Positions 5,892 through 12,316 of a DNA stretch of 15,160 bases are shown here, in pieces (the stretch's first letter is position 1; every line of letters begins with the position of its first letter). A program made the translations under genes and the position numbers. Origin of the DNA: Flavobacterium psychrophilum (GTDB lineage: Bacteria > Bacteroidota > Bacteroidia > Flavobacteriales > Flavobacteriaceae); assembly GCA_022730285.1 (NCBI GenBank), contig DZCQ01000037.1:1-15160 (forward strand). The letters run 5' to 3'. The notes under the pieces were generated by a model. It worked only from the letters and a program-made list of their open reading frames with translations, searched no databases and was not told where the DNA came from.

Positions 5892-6737
5892 TTAATTCAT
5901 AGGAGCTAACATTGTGCTAGCATTTGGTACTGGCCATTTACCAGCAGTAGGAAAGTTGATACCATAATTGTCTCCTCTATTGGTATCTTGTCCATAATAA
6001 TATAATGGCCATCCTTTATAGGTAATTTGTTGTCTTCCGTAAACGGTAATTGTACCAAAGTCATTTTTGTTAAGTATGCTAGGAATTTTATCTAGATTAA
6101 CATAAAATATTGGCCAAACTCCGTTGTTTGAAAAAGTTGAGTTGGTAAAATTATTTGTATCTTTTTTATCCGTACTAAAGGTGTACAAAGTTCTTCCTCT
6201 GTCATCTGTAATATAATAAGTAAGTCCATCGCCTAAAGTATAATCACTTTTGTAATTTACATTGTTCCCACCCATATCTTTACCTACAAGTTGTGCTTGA
6301 ACATACATTAACGAATAATCCGGTTTTGCTACATACCAAATGTTTTCAAATTTATCGCAAGTAACCACTCCTTCTCTAATATCATTATGAAAATAATACA
6401 AAGGCCATCCTTTGTAAGTTGTTTGTTTCACACCATTTGGTCTAGTTATTGTTCCAAAATCAGAAGCAACTAAACCTTGATCTAAGGTTAAATTTTCTTT
6501 GTAAAATATTGGCCAAATGTTTGTACAACTACCATCAGGACAATTGGAAACATTTTTGGAGTCTTGTGAATAGAAATACAATGTTCTGCCATTAGAATCT
6601 GCTAAAATTTTACCATAAGTAGAAGTCTCTACTAATCTTACCGCATTTGGTGTTGGTGTAACAGTTGTTTCTTCCTCTTTATTGCAACTTTGTAATACAA
6701 AAATTGCCGCCATAAATAATAAAATTGTTTTTTTCAT
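5892..6737 (-). CDS. Lipoprotein with two secreted-repeat (PF03640-type) domains
   Basis: The product has 281 residues with lipobox LQSC (Cys18) and an acidic/threonine-rich linker to about residue 33. Two copies of the secreted repeat of unknown function follow. Copy 1 has YGKILADSNGRTLYFYSQD (about 41-59), WPIFY (75-79) and YKGWPLYYF (108-116). Copy 2 has DDRGRTLYTFSTD (about 168-180), WPIFY (198-202) and YKGWPLYYYGQD (230-241). Copy 1 carries Cys66, Cys71 and Cys127; copy 2 has none. The biochemical role of this family is not established. The gene starts downstream of a terminator, a hairpin and a sigma factor remnant that match the arrangement in front of the YncE-like lipoprotein at 1063, so the two lipoprotein genes sit in duplicated settings although their mature domains are unrelated. 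Confidence 0.85.
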   Translation of the reverse strand: MKKTILLFMAAIFVLQSCNKEEETTVTPTPNAVRLVETSTYGKILADSNGRTLYFYSQDSKNVSNCPDGSCTNIWPIFYKENLTLDQGLVASDFGTITRPNGVKQTTYKGWPLYYFHNDIREGVVTCDKFENIWYVAKPDYSLMYVQAQLVGKDMGGNNVNYKSDYTLGDGLTYYITDDRGRTLYTFSTDKKDTNNFTNSTFSNNGVWPIFYVNLDKIPSILNKNDFGTITVYGRQQITYKGWPLYYYGQDTNRGDNYGINFPTAGKWPVPNASTMLAPMN

Positions 6738-6752
6738 TTTTTTTTCATTTTA

Positions 6753-6774
6753 AGATTGTCATTAGCAACAATCT
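6753..6774 (-). promoter_or_regulatory. Leader hairpin, copy 2 (covaries with copy at 1087-1108)
   Basis: AGATTGT (6753-6759) pairs perfectly with ACAATCT (6768-6774) around the 8-base loop CATTAGCA, 15 bases upstream of the lipoprotein ATG at 6737. Compared with the copy at 1087-1108, the loop differs at one base and three of seven stem pairs differ with pairing kept. That pattern supports selection on the structure or on two-fold symmetry. Confidence 0.5.
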
Positions 6775-6793
6775 ATGTATTAATACCAAAAAC

Positions 6794-6825
6794 AAAAAAA
6801 AATCACCCAAGTTAGATGATTTTTT
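6794..6825 (-). terminator. Terminator of the lost sigma factor copy
   Basis: This is the counterpart of the terminator at 1127-1160. The minus-strand RNA pairs AUCAUCUA with UGGGUGAU using two G-U wobbles around an ACU loop, followed by nine U. The surrounding 30 bases 6784-6813 are identical to 1117-1146. It ends the sigma factor remnant located at 6829-6960. Confidence 0.6.
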
Positions 6826-6828
6826 ATT

Positions 6829-6960
6829 TTAATGCTTGATAATCAGCAACATGAAATTAATTGTTTTTGCTTTTTTGCCTTGTTCTTTCACTTTTTTTAT
6901 CTGTTCTACATAATTTACGACTTTTGACTTTACGGCATTAAGACTTTCTACTTGCTTAAA
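6829..6960 (-). pseudogene. 5'-truncated ECF sigma factor remnant
   Basis: The minus strand encodes a piece that includes NAVKSKVVNYVEQIKKVKEQ, followed by GKKAKTI and a short extension to a stop at 6829. The intact sigma factor at 1192-1740 ends with NAQNQKHKCVEQIKKVKEQ and EKIIKL, so VEQIKKVKEQ is shared exactly (remnant codons 6880-6909). A stop at 6961-6963 closes the frame upstream, and nothing matching regions 2 or the start of region 4 precedes it. The copy therefore retains only the last 30 or so codons. It is followed by the same terminator and leader as the intact gene. The 5' part was probably lost by deletion before the divergent serine hydrolase gene. Confidence 0.8.
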
Positions 6961-7058
6961 CTACCATACATATTTCAAAAAAATAAAATTAATACCTTCA
7001 AATCGATTTCATTAAAAGCTTTTTAGTAAATTGCGTTATCTAAACTTAATGATACTCT

Positions 7059-8405
7059 ATGAAAAAAACCGCAAAATATATAGTAATTGTTTTTTTACTA
7101 CTAGTCATTTTTATTGCATATACAACCTACCCAAAATTAGATTTAATTTCTGGATTTTCGGCAAAAAGTGTGGCATCTGGTTATTTTATTGGCAATAGAT
7201 CTCTTCAAACCATAGAGCAAGGAGACAATGATATCGATTTGATAGATTTAGCAAAAAACAGCATAAATAAAGCAAATAAATATGCCACGGCATCGGTATA
7301 TGGATTAAAAAAGCGAAAAGCAATTTACCGCGAAGGACTAGGAGCTACTCTTATTGACGATGCATTTGATGTCTCAAAAAAATATGAAATTCCAAGAAGA
7401 AACCAACCGGAACTTCCGTTAGAATTCCCTTATGGAAATGCAGAGCCCACAAAAAAAACCTTTGAAAATATTAACTATTCTAAATTAGAAAATGCAGTTA
7501 ATTTTGCTTTTGATAAAAAAGGAGAAAAGAAAAAAAGAACTCGTTCAGTTTTAGTGGTTTATAAAGACGCAATTATTGCAGAAAAATACGACAAAGGATT
7601 TGATAAAAACTCTAAAATACTTGGTTGGTCTATGACTAAGAGCATTACCGCAACTTATTTTGGTATTCTGGAAAAACAAAACAAAATCGACATACACAAA
7701 CCAGCACCAGTACAAGAATGGCAGCAAGACGAAAGAAAGGGAATAACCATTAATAATTTATTACAAATGAATTCTGGACTTGCTTGGGAAGAAGACTATA
7801 CAAAAATATCAGATGTAACAAAAATGCTTTTTTTGGAAGAAGATATGACACTATCTCAAGCAGTGAAACCCAAAGAATTTAACCCAAATACTCATTGGAA
7901 TTATTCCTCTGGAACCACTAATTTGTTGTCAGGCATTTTACGAAAACAATTTAAAACGCATCAAGAATATTTAGATTTTTGGTATAGTTCCTTAATTGAC
8001 AAAATAGGTATGTATTCCATGCTTGTAGAGACAGACATGAAAGGAAACTATATAGGTTCCTCTTATGCGTGGGCAACTACCAGAGATTGGTCTAAATTCG
8101 GATTGTTATATCTGCACAAAGGAAACTGGAATGGCGAACAAATTTTTGAGGAAAGTTGGTCAAAATATGTAGCTACACCAACAGCAACTTCAAATGGAGA
8201 ATATGGTGGACAGTTTTGGCTAAACGCAGGCGGAAAATATCCAGATGTGCCTAGAGATTTATATTCCTGTAATGGATTTCAGGGACAAAAGGTTTTTATA
8301 ATTCCATCGATGGATTTAGTAATTGTACGAATGGGTCTAAAAGAAGATGAGGGCTTAGATGTAAATGCTTTTTTAAAAGGAATAGTAGAGAGTTTTAAAA
8401 AATAA
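7059..8405 (+). CDS. Membrane-anchored serine hydrolase (beta-lactamase/PBP-like, SxxK)
   Basis: The product has 448 residues with one N-terminal transmembrane segment (about 6-23). After a region of about 130 residues without a recognised domain, a class C beta-lactamase-like serine hydrolase domain follows. The catalytic SMTK tetrad has Ser191 and Lys194, and the second motif is YSS with Tyr282. Conserved surroundings such as ITINNLLQMNSGLAWEED and WNYSSGTTNLLSGILRKQ support this. The late NGFQGQ segment is at the place of the third, KTG-like motif. Such proteins include esterases, peptidases and beta-lactamases, and the substrate cannot be told from sequence. It is a lone plus-strand gene, convergent with the DoxX-like gene. 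I see no clear promoter match just upstream. Confidence 0.9.
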   Translation: MKKTAKYIVIVFLLLVIFIAYTTYPKLDLISGFSAKSVASGYFIGNRSLQTIEQGDNDIDLIDLAKNSINKANKYATASVYGLKKRKAIYREGLGATLIDDAFDVSKKYEIPRRNQPELPLEFPYGNAEPTKKTFENINYSKLENAVNFAFDKKGEKKKRTRSVLVVYKDAIIAEKYDKGFDKNSKILGWSMTKSITATYFGILEKQNKIDIHKPAPVQEWQQDERKGITINNLLQMNSGLAWEEDYTKISDVTKMLFLEEDMTLSQAVKPKEFNPNTHWNYSSGTTNLLSGILRKQFKTHQEYLDFWYSSLIDKIGMYSMLVETDMKGNYIGSSYAWATTRDWSKFGLLYLHKGNWNGEQIFEESWSKYVATPTATSNGEYGGQFWLNAGGKYPDVPRDLYSCNGFQGQKVFIIPSMDLVIVRMGLKEDEGLDVNAFLKGIVESFKK

Positions 8406-8435
8406 TCTAGCTAGTTTTACTCAAAAAAGATTCCT

Positions 8436-8828
8436 TTAAGCAATATACGACATGCTGAATAAACCCAAAATGGCTATAATAAAGTATATTGCAATAGTTC
8501 TAGCGCCATCATAATCATTCGCAATTCGTTGTCCAAAAAGCAACATCAAAAAGGTAATACAAGACAAAGACAATGCATATTTTGGAAAAATAATACTATC
8601 TGTAAAAATTATTTCTGCAATACTAGCTACACATAGCAAACCAGTAACAATTTCAAAAATTAGCAGAATTGTTACCGCAAATGGAATTTGATTTCGTAAA
8701 AAAGTATCTTTAAAATGCGAACGAAGCCAATCTGTGTTTTCGCTAAATTTAACGGTTTTGTCATAGCCAGATTGTAAAAAAGTGATTGCTAAAAAAGCAA
8801 AAATAAATAGTGAAACTAGTACTAACAT
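8436..8828 (-). CDS. DoxX-like integral membrane protein
   Basis: The product has 130 residues with four predicted transmembrane helices (about 1-18, 50-72, 80-97 and 110-128). The loop after helix 1 carries LQSGYDKTVKFSENTDWLRSHF, where the SG.DK...F pattern is typical of DoxX-family proteins in Bacteroidota, which sit in the inner membrane and whose function is mostly unknown. The ATG at 8828 lies 4 bp after the holB stop, so the two genes form a transcription unit. No redox motif (CxxC) is present. Alternative family names (DoxX-like or MauE-like) cannot be separated by eye. Confidence 0.7.
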   Translation of the reverse strand: MLVLVSLFIFAFLAITFLQSGYDKTVKFSENTDWLRSHFKDTFLRNQIPFAVTILLIFEIVTGLLCVASIAEIIFTDSIIFPKYALSLSCITFLMLLFGQRIANDYDGARTIAIYFIIAILGLFSMSYIA

Positions 8829-8832
8829 AATT

Positions 8833-9975
8833 TTATTTTTTATGAATTAATCGAGTAAGTTTAATAGATAGGTCTGTAAGTATAATTTTAGCATTGCCAT
8901 TTCTTTCTATATGATAAATAGCTTTAGATAATTCCTCAAAAATTTCGTGAATATTGCCTCCATTTACAAAAGGAGAAAATTTAGACAAATCAAAAAATGT
9001 AGTTTCTATATATACTAATTTTGGTGTTTCATAATTAAGGAGTAAGGCTTGCCGAAACATATCGATACAAAAATTTAGAAATTTTTTTTGAATTTCTCTC
9101 CCAAGATTTGCAATTTGCTCACTCCAAGTAATTAAATCCTGTATTGCAGAGGCGTTTCCTTTTGCTCTAAATGCCGCTCTTACCCAAGTAACAAACCATT
9201 CTTCAAAAGGAAAGTTATCTTCCATGTCTGTACATAGTTGTAAGGCTCTGTTGTAGTTCCCTTGTGCTCTATGGGCAATTTCAGTGGCTTTACTTGAATC
9301 TATTTCCTCATTGTTAACTAGTGCTTCTGCTATAGAATTTTCAGACAAAGAAGGAAAATGTAAAATTTGACATCTGGAGCGAATGGTTTGTAACAAATTT
9401 TCTTCGTTTTCAGAAATTAAAATAAAAAGAGTATTATCGGCTGGCTCTTCTAATAATTTTAACAGCTTATTAGCAGCGGCAATATTCATTTTGTCTGCCA
9501 TCCAAATAATCATAATCTTATAACCACCTTCATAAGATTTTAAAGACAAAGACTTTAGTATTTCTTGGGCATCTTCTACCCTAATTTCTCCTTGTTTGTT
9601 TTTTACGTCTAATTGTGAATACCAATCCAATAAACTTCCATAAGGTTTTTCCTTTAAAAACAAAAGCCATTCATTCAAAAAATCACTACTTTTTGGTTTA
9701 GTTTTAACAACATCAGTAGTAAATGTAGGATAAATATAATGCAAATCAGGATGTGAAAAGGATTCAAATTTTAAATTACAAGCAACATTTCCTCCTTTGT
9801 TTTCTCCATTTATATTATTACATAAAATATATTGTGCATAAGCAATAGCCATTGGCAAAACACCAGAACCTTCTTCTCCAACAAAAAGCTGTGCATGTGC
9901 AATTCGCTTGTTAGAAGAAGTTTTAGTAAGATAGTTTTTTAAAGGTTCTTGCCCTATTATATTGGTAAATTGCAT
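8833..9975 (-). CDS. holB: DNA polymerase III subunit delta'
   Basis: The product has 380 residues from the ATG at 9975; an ATG at 10008 would add residues not found in the family and overlaps the promoter. The clamp-loader AAA+ fold begins MQFTNIIGQEPLKNYL. The P-loop is degenerate (GEEGSGVL, with Val in place of the lysine), as is usual for delta', which does not hydrolyse ATP. Walker B is also degenerate (IMIIWMADKMN). The LLKLLEEP segment is at about 171-177, and the conserved SRC element lies in IRSRCQILHF near 198-207. The HPDLHYIYP segment after the lysine/asparagine-rich insert is typical of Bacteroidota delta'. It works in the clamp-loader complex that places the sliding clamp on DNA. 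It shares a transcript with the DoxX-like gene. Confidence 0.9.
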   Translation of the reverse strand: MQFTNIIGQEPLKNYLTKTSSNKRIAHAQLFVGEEGSGVLPMAIAYAQYILCNNINGENKGGNVACNLKFESFSHPDLHYIYPTFTTDVVKTKPKSSDFLNEWLLFLKEKPYGSLLDWYSQLDVKNKQGEIRVEDAQEILKSLSLKSYEGGYKIMIIWMADKMNIAAANKLLKLLEEPADNTLFILISENEENLLQTIRSRCQILHFPSLSENSIAEALVNNEEIDSSKATEIAHRAQGNYNRALQLCTDMEDNFPFEEWFVTWVRAAFRAKGNASAIQDLITWSEQIANLGREIQKKFLNFCIDMFRQALLLNYETPKLVYIETTFFDLSKFSPFVNGGNIHEIFEELSKAIYHIERNGNAKIILTDLSIKLTRLIHKK

Positions 9976-9978
9976 AAG

Positions 9979-10008
9979 CAAATATAAAACATTTAGCCCA
10001 TTTGACAA
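9979..10008 (-). promoter_or_regulatory. Promoter of holB, possibly giving a leaderless mRNA
   Basis: On the minus strand TTG (10008-10006) is followed after 19 bases by TATATTTG (9986-9979), an exact fit to the Bacteroidota TTG-N17-23-TAnnTTTG pattern. The ATG at 9975 begins about four bases beyond the -7 box, where transcription would be expected to start, so the mRNA may have little or no leader. Confidence 0.65.
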
Positions 10009-10158
10009 TTTTTTTATAAAAAGATAATTTATTTTTTACAATAACAATTTAAGTATAAAATAATTACGAAATTCTCAAAAATTAGAATTTAATATAAGAA
10101 TAAATGTTTTTTTTACTTTAAACTATCTAAATATTAGGAGATTAGCTAAAAATAGCAG

Positions 10159-10166
10159 TACCTTTG
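10159..10166 (+). promoter_or_regulatory. -7 box upstream of the secreted-protein operon
   Basis: TACCTTTG, followed by CCGC, matches the Bacteroidota TAnnTTTG box with the common downstream bases. TTA at 10134-10136, 22 bases upstream, is an imperfect -33 element. Transcription from here would give a leader of about 260 bases before the ATG at 10434. Confidence 0.5.
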
Positions 10167-10205
10167 CCGCATATATATAAATAGTTTTTTTAAAAATTTG
10201 TTTTT

Positions 10206-10297
10206 GTATGGTGTTTTTTAGTTATATTTAGCAAATAAAAAGTTTGGCACGCTTTTGGTATAGAGTTAAAAAACACAAATGCATTTGTTTTCCATAC
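10206..10297 (+). other. Foldable leader region, branched inverted repeats
   Basis: GTATGG (10206-10211) can pair with CCATAC (10292-10297). Inside it, TGTTTTTTA (10212-10220) pairs with TAAAAAACA (10267-10275), and next to that lies the palindrome ACAAATGCATTTGT (10275-10288). Together they could make a three-way-junction-like fold in the leader of the operon beginning at 10434. Perfect arms of 6 and 9 bp in register argue against chance, but AT-rich DNA makes such arms commoner. Confidence 0.4.
10245..10260 (+). promoter_or_regulatory. Sigma-54-like promoter element (weak)
   Basis: TGGCACGCTTTTGGTA matches the sigma-54 consensus TGGCACGNNNNTTGCW at every defined position except two in the -12 part (GGT in place of TGC). 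The -24 half is perfect. The -12 GC is not conserved, so this may be inactive or chance. Confidence 0.25.
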
Positions 10298-10315
10298 GCA
10301 ATTTAAATTTAAAAA

Positions 10316-10353
10316 GCAATAAAAAATAATTTTTTTTATTAAAAAGTTATTGC
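10316..10353 (+). other. Second leader hairpin
   Basis: GCAATAA (10316-10322) pairs with TTATTGC (10347-10353). Nested inside, AATAA (10325-10329) pairs with TTATT (10336-10340) around six T. It lies 80 bases before the ATG at 10434. It is almost all A and T apart from the closing GC pairs, so a functional role is uncertain. Confidence 0.35.
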
Positions 10354-10433
10354 AAACTTGCAAAGGAAATTTAGAAGCGTATTTAACAGCGAAGTACAAT
10401 TTTTAAATTATTTAAATTATTAAAACAGTTATT

Positions 10434-10874
10434 ATGAAGAAATTTATTTTTATCGGGCTATTTTTATTTTTATCAGCAAATTTTGCAATAGCTCAACAAA
10501 AAGGGGTAGCTCCAAAAAGTATCATTAGTTTGGGTGCTTCCTTAAAAAAATACCATGAAAAGGCAGAATTAGATAAAATGTTAAAAGGGCCACTGTTGGA
10601 TCTTTATATAGAAAGAATTAAAGTTCTTATTAACACTTTGCCGTATATTGCATTAACAACTCGTGCGGGTGTTACAATGGCGGATTTGGGTATTCCAGAC
10701 ACAGTTGAAACTAATAAATTGTTAGATACTCAAAAAGAAAACACTAGAGCCTTTCTAGATGCTACCCTAGATTTTCAAAAAGGAATGACTCCTTATGCAG
10801 ATAAGGGAAGTTTGGTTTCTTCCATACTATATTACGAAGCAATGCTTAAAGAGTTGAATACGCTTAATGAATAA
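10434..10874 (+). CDS. Small exported protein of unknown function
   Basis: The product has 146 residues. A clear signal peptide (MKKFIFIGLFLFLSANFAIAQ) leaves a mature protein of about 125 residues. The mature part looks mostly helical and has no cysteine. Recognisable stretches are LGASLKKYHEKAELDKMLKG, YIERIKVLINTLPYIALTTR and a C-terminal helix SILYYEAMLKELNTL. I do not recognise the family. It is the first gene of a plus-strand set, 49 bp before a beta-helix-like secreted protein, and followed by a T9SS cargo protein and a PorP/SprF protein. Being first in the unit after a long leader, it may be the most strongly expressed member. A periplasmic or surface role is inference from the signal peptide and context. 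Confidence 0.7.
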   Translation: MKKFIFIGLFLFLSANFAIAQQKGVAPKSIISLGASLKKYHEKAELDKMLKGPLLDLYIERIKVLINTLPYIALTTRAGVTMADLGIPDTVETNKLLDTQKENTRAFLDATLDFQKGMTPYADKGSLVSSILYYEAMLKELNTLNE

Positions 10875-10923
10875 ATTAAATTACGCATACCCCAAACAAA
10901 CAAATTATTAAAACCCTACCATT

Positions 10924-12213
10924 ATGAAAAAAATTATAAACATTAAATGGATTTTGCTTTTTGTAGCTTTCGCTGCAACTGCACAGCAAGAAAAAGGAAT
11001 TATTGGAACTTCCAATTGGTTAAATAATTGGACTGAATTTAAGCCAACAAAGTTTGAATACAAAGAAACAAATCAAATTTTGTACGGAAAAATTACAACA
11101 AATACTACTTTGTACAAAAAGAACACTTATCTATTACAGGGTCCTGTTTATGTAACTAATAATGCGGTACTTACTATCGAAGCTGGCACAGTAATAAAAG
11201 GTGATTTTGAAACGTCTGGCGCTTTAATTGTTACAAAAGGAGCAAAAATAATTGCAGATGGACAAGAAACAGATCCTATTGTGTTTACTTCTAATAGACC
11301 TGTTAAAAAGTCTGGAGATTGGGGAGGATTGGTTATATTAGGAGATGCACCCATTAATAAATTTGGAGGTTCAGGAGCGTTAAACTATGAGTTGGATCCT
11401 GCATTAACGATATATGGTGGTACTAATTTAGTAAGTGATTCTGGGATTTTAAGATTTTTAAGAATAGAATTTGCTGGAAAAAATATTAAAGGATATAAAG
11501 GTTATGATGCATTATCTTTAGCAGGTGTAGGAAGTAAAACGGTTATTGATAATGTAATGTGTAGTTATGCTGAAGGCAATTCTTTCGAAGTATTTGGTGG
11601 AAATGTAACTTTAAATAAATTAGTTTCGCTAAGAGCCAGTAAAGACGATTTTAGATTCACACAAGGGGTGCAATGTAAATTGGATAATTCAATCGCAATT
11701 AGAAATTCATTGTTTTCTGGATCTACAAGAGCAAGATGCATGAATGTAAACTCTTACGACAAAAAGGAAGAAACAGACTTTTCTAAACCATTAACAAATG
11801 TAGTAGCAACTAACTGTACTCTGGTAAATCCAAGTGAGTCTATAAGCAAGGATATAACAATGGGATTGGTTAAAGAAGGAGTTTTTGTAGGCGACAATGC
11901 GTCTTTTACTTTAAAAAGAAGTGTGATTTCTGGGTTTAATCCTGCTGTTGTTTTAGACCAGGATACTAAGTTGGAATCTACAACGTTTAAAAACATCAAA
12001 TTTGAAGAAACTTATTTCAACAATTGTAAAGGGAATATATTTGTAGAAAATTCTACAAATAATGAGGATTTAGAAGATTATTATGGGAATCCATCGTTCT
12101 TTAATTATTATGCAAATACTGCAAATAACGAAATGTTTTTAGATATTAGTAACGACAAAAATAATCCTGATTTTAGAATAAAATTAAGTAAAATCACAGC
12201 GGCAGCAAAATAA
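10924..12213 (+). CDS. Exported parallel beta-helix-like protein
   Basis: The product has 429 residues with a signal peptide ending near AATAQ (about 20 residues). From about residue 70 it shows short repeating strands with turns, as in right-handed beta-helix proteins: LLQGPVYVTNNAVLTIEAGT, ALIVTKGAKIIADGQ, PIVFTSN, DWGGLVILGDAPIN, LRFLRIEFAG, VIDNVMCSYAEGNSFEVFGG. This resembles a group of Bacteroidota surface proteins with an AGTVIKG...L.V..GAKI.A.G opening. No catalytic residues of known polysaccharide lyases stand out. The C-terminus ends in KLSKITAAAK and has neither a type A nor a type B T9SS sorting domain. It is followed after 18 bases by a strong hairpin, so the downstream genes may be expressed at a lower level. 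Confidence 0.75.
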   Translation: MKKIINIKWILLFVAFAATAQQEKGIIGTSNWLNNWTEFKPTKFEYKETNQILYGKITTNTTLYKKNTYLLQGPVYVTNNAVLTIEAGTVIKGDFETSGALIVTKGAKIIADGQETDPIVFTSNRPVKKSGDWGGLVILGDAPINKFGGSGALNYELDPALTIYGGTNLVSDSGILRFLRIEFAGKNIKGYKGYDALSLAGVGSKTVIDNVMCSYAEGNSFEVFGGNVTLNKLVSLRASKDDFRFTQGVQCKLDNSIAIRNSLFSGSTRARCMNVNSYDKKEETDFSKPLTNVVATNCTLVNPSESISKDITMGLVKEGVFVGDNASFTLKRSVISGFNPAVVLDQDTKLESTTFKNIKFEETYFNNCKGNIFVENSTNNEDLEDYYGNPSFFNYYANTANNEMFLDISNDKNNPDFRIKLSKITAAAK

Positions 12214-12231
12214 TAAATACATTATTATGTA

Positions 12232-12265
12232 AAAATCCATTAAAGAATTTTTTTTAATGGATTTT
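12232..12265 (+). terminator. Strong hairpin between the beta-helix and sorting-domain genes
   Basis: AAAATCCATTAAA (12232-12244) pairs perfectly with TTTAATGGATTTT (12253-12265) around an 8-base loop, ending in a short T run. It starts 18 bases after the stop at 12213. The position suits a terminator or attenuator within the four-gene set, or a stabilising 3' hairpin. The ATG at 12257 is inside the stem, one reason to reject it as a gene start. Confidence 0.6.
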
Positions 12266-12316
12266 CCTTGCTTAAATAATTTTCAGGAGAGTATAAATAC
12301 TAAAAAAGAACATTGT

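Larger units (their letters stand above)
10009..10433. other. Gene-free stretch with promoter signals and structured leader
   Basis: No credible gene is seen here. It separates the divergent holB and secreted-protein genes. The first 150 bases are featureless AT-rich DNA beyond the holB promoter. A -7 match lies at 10159-10166, a weak sigma-54-like site at 10245-10260, and nested inverted repeats at 10206-10297 and 10316-10353. An open minus-strand reading frame of 69 codons (10399-10190) has no coding character. Confidence 0.6.

Noticed and set aside
10190..10399. Minus-strand reading frame of 69 codons in the gap before 10434
   Set aside because: The composition is not protein-like, it has no signal peptide or known motif, and it overlaps foldable leader sequence. 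Open frames of this size are common in AT-rich DNA.
11148..11999. Minus-strand open frames within the beta-helix gene (11148-11354, 11754-11999)
   Set aside because: They mirror a well-supported plus-strand gene, and their products have no family features.
12257..12316. Upstream start for the T9SS cargo protein
   Set aside because: The ATG lies in the stem of a hairpin and the 20 extra residues precede a complete signal peptide, so 12317 is preferred.
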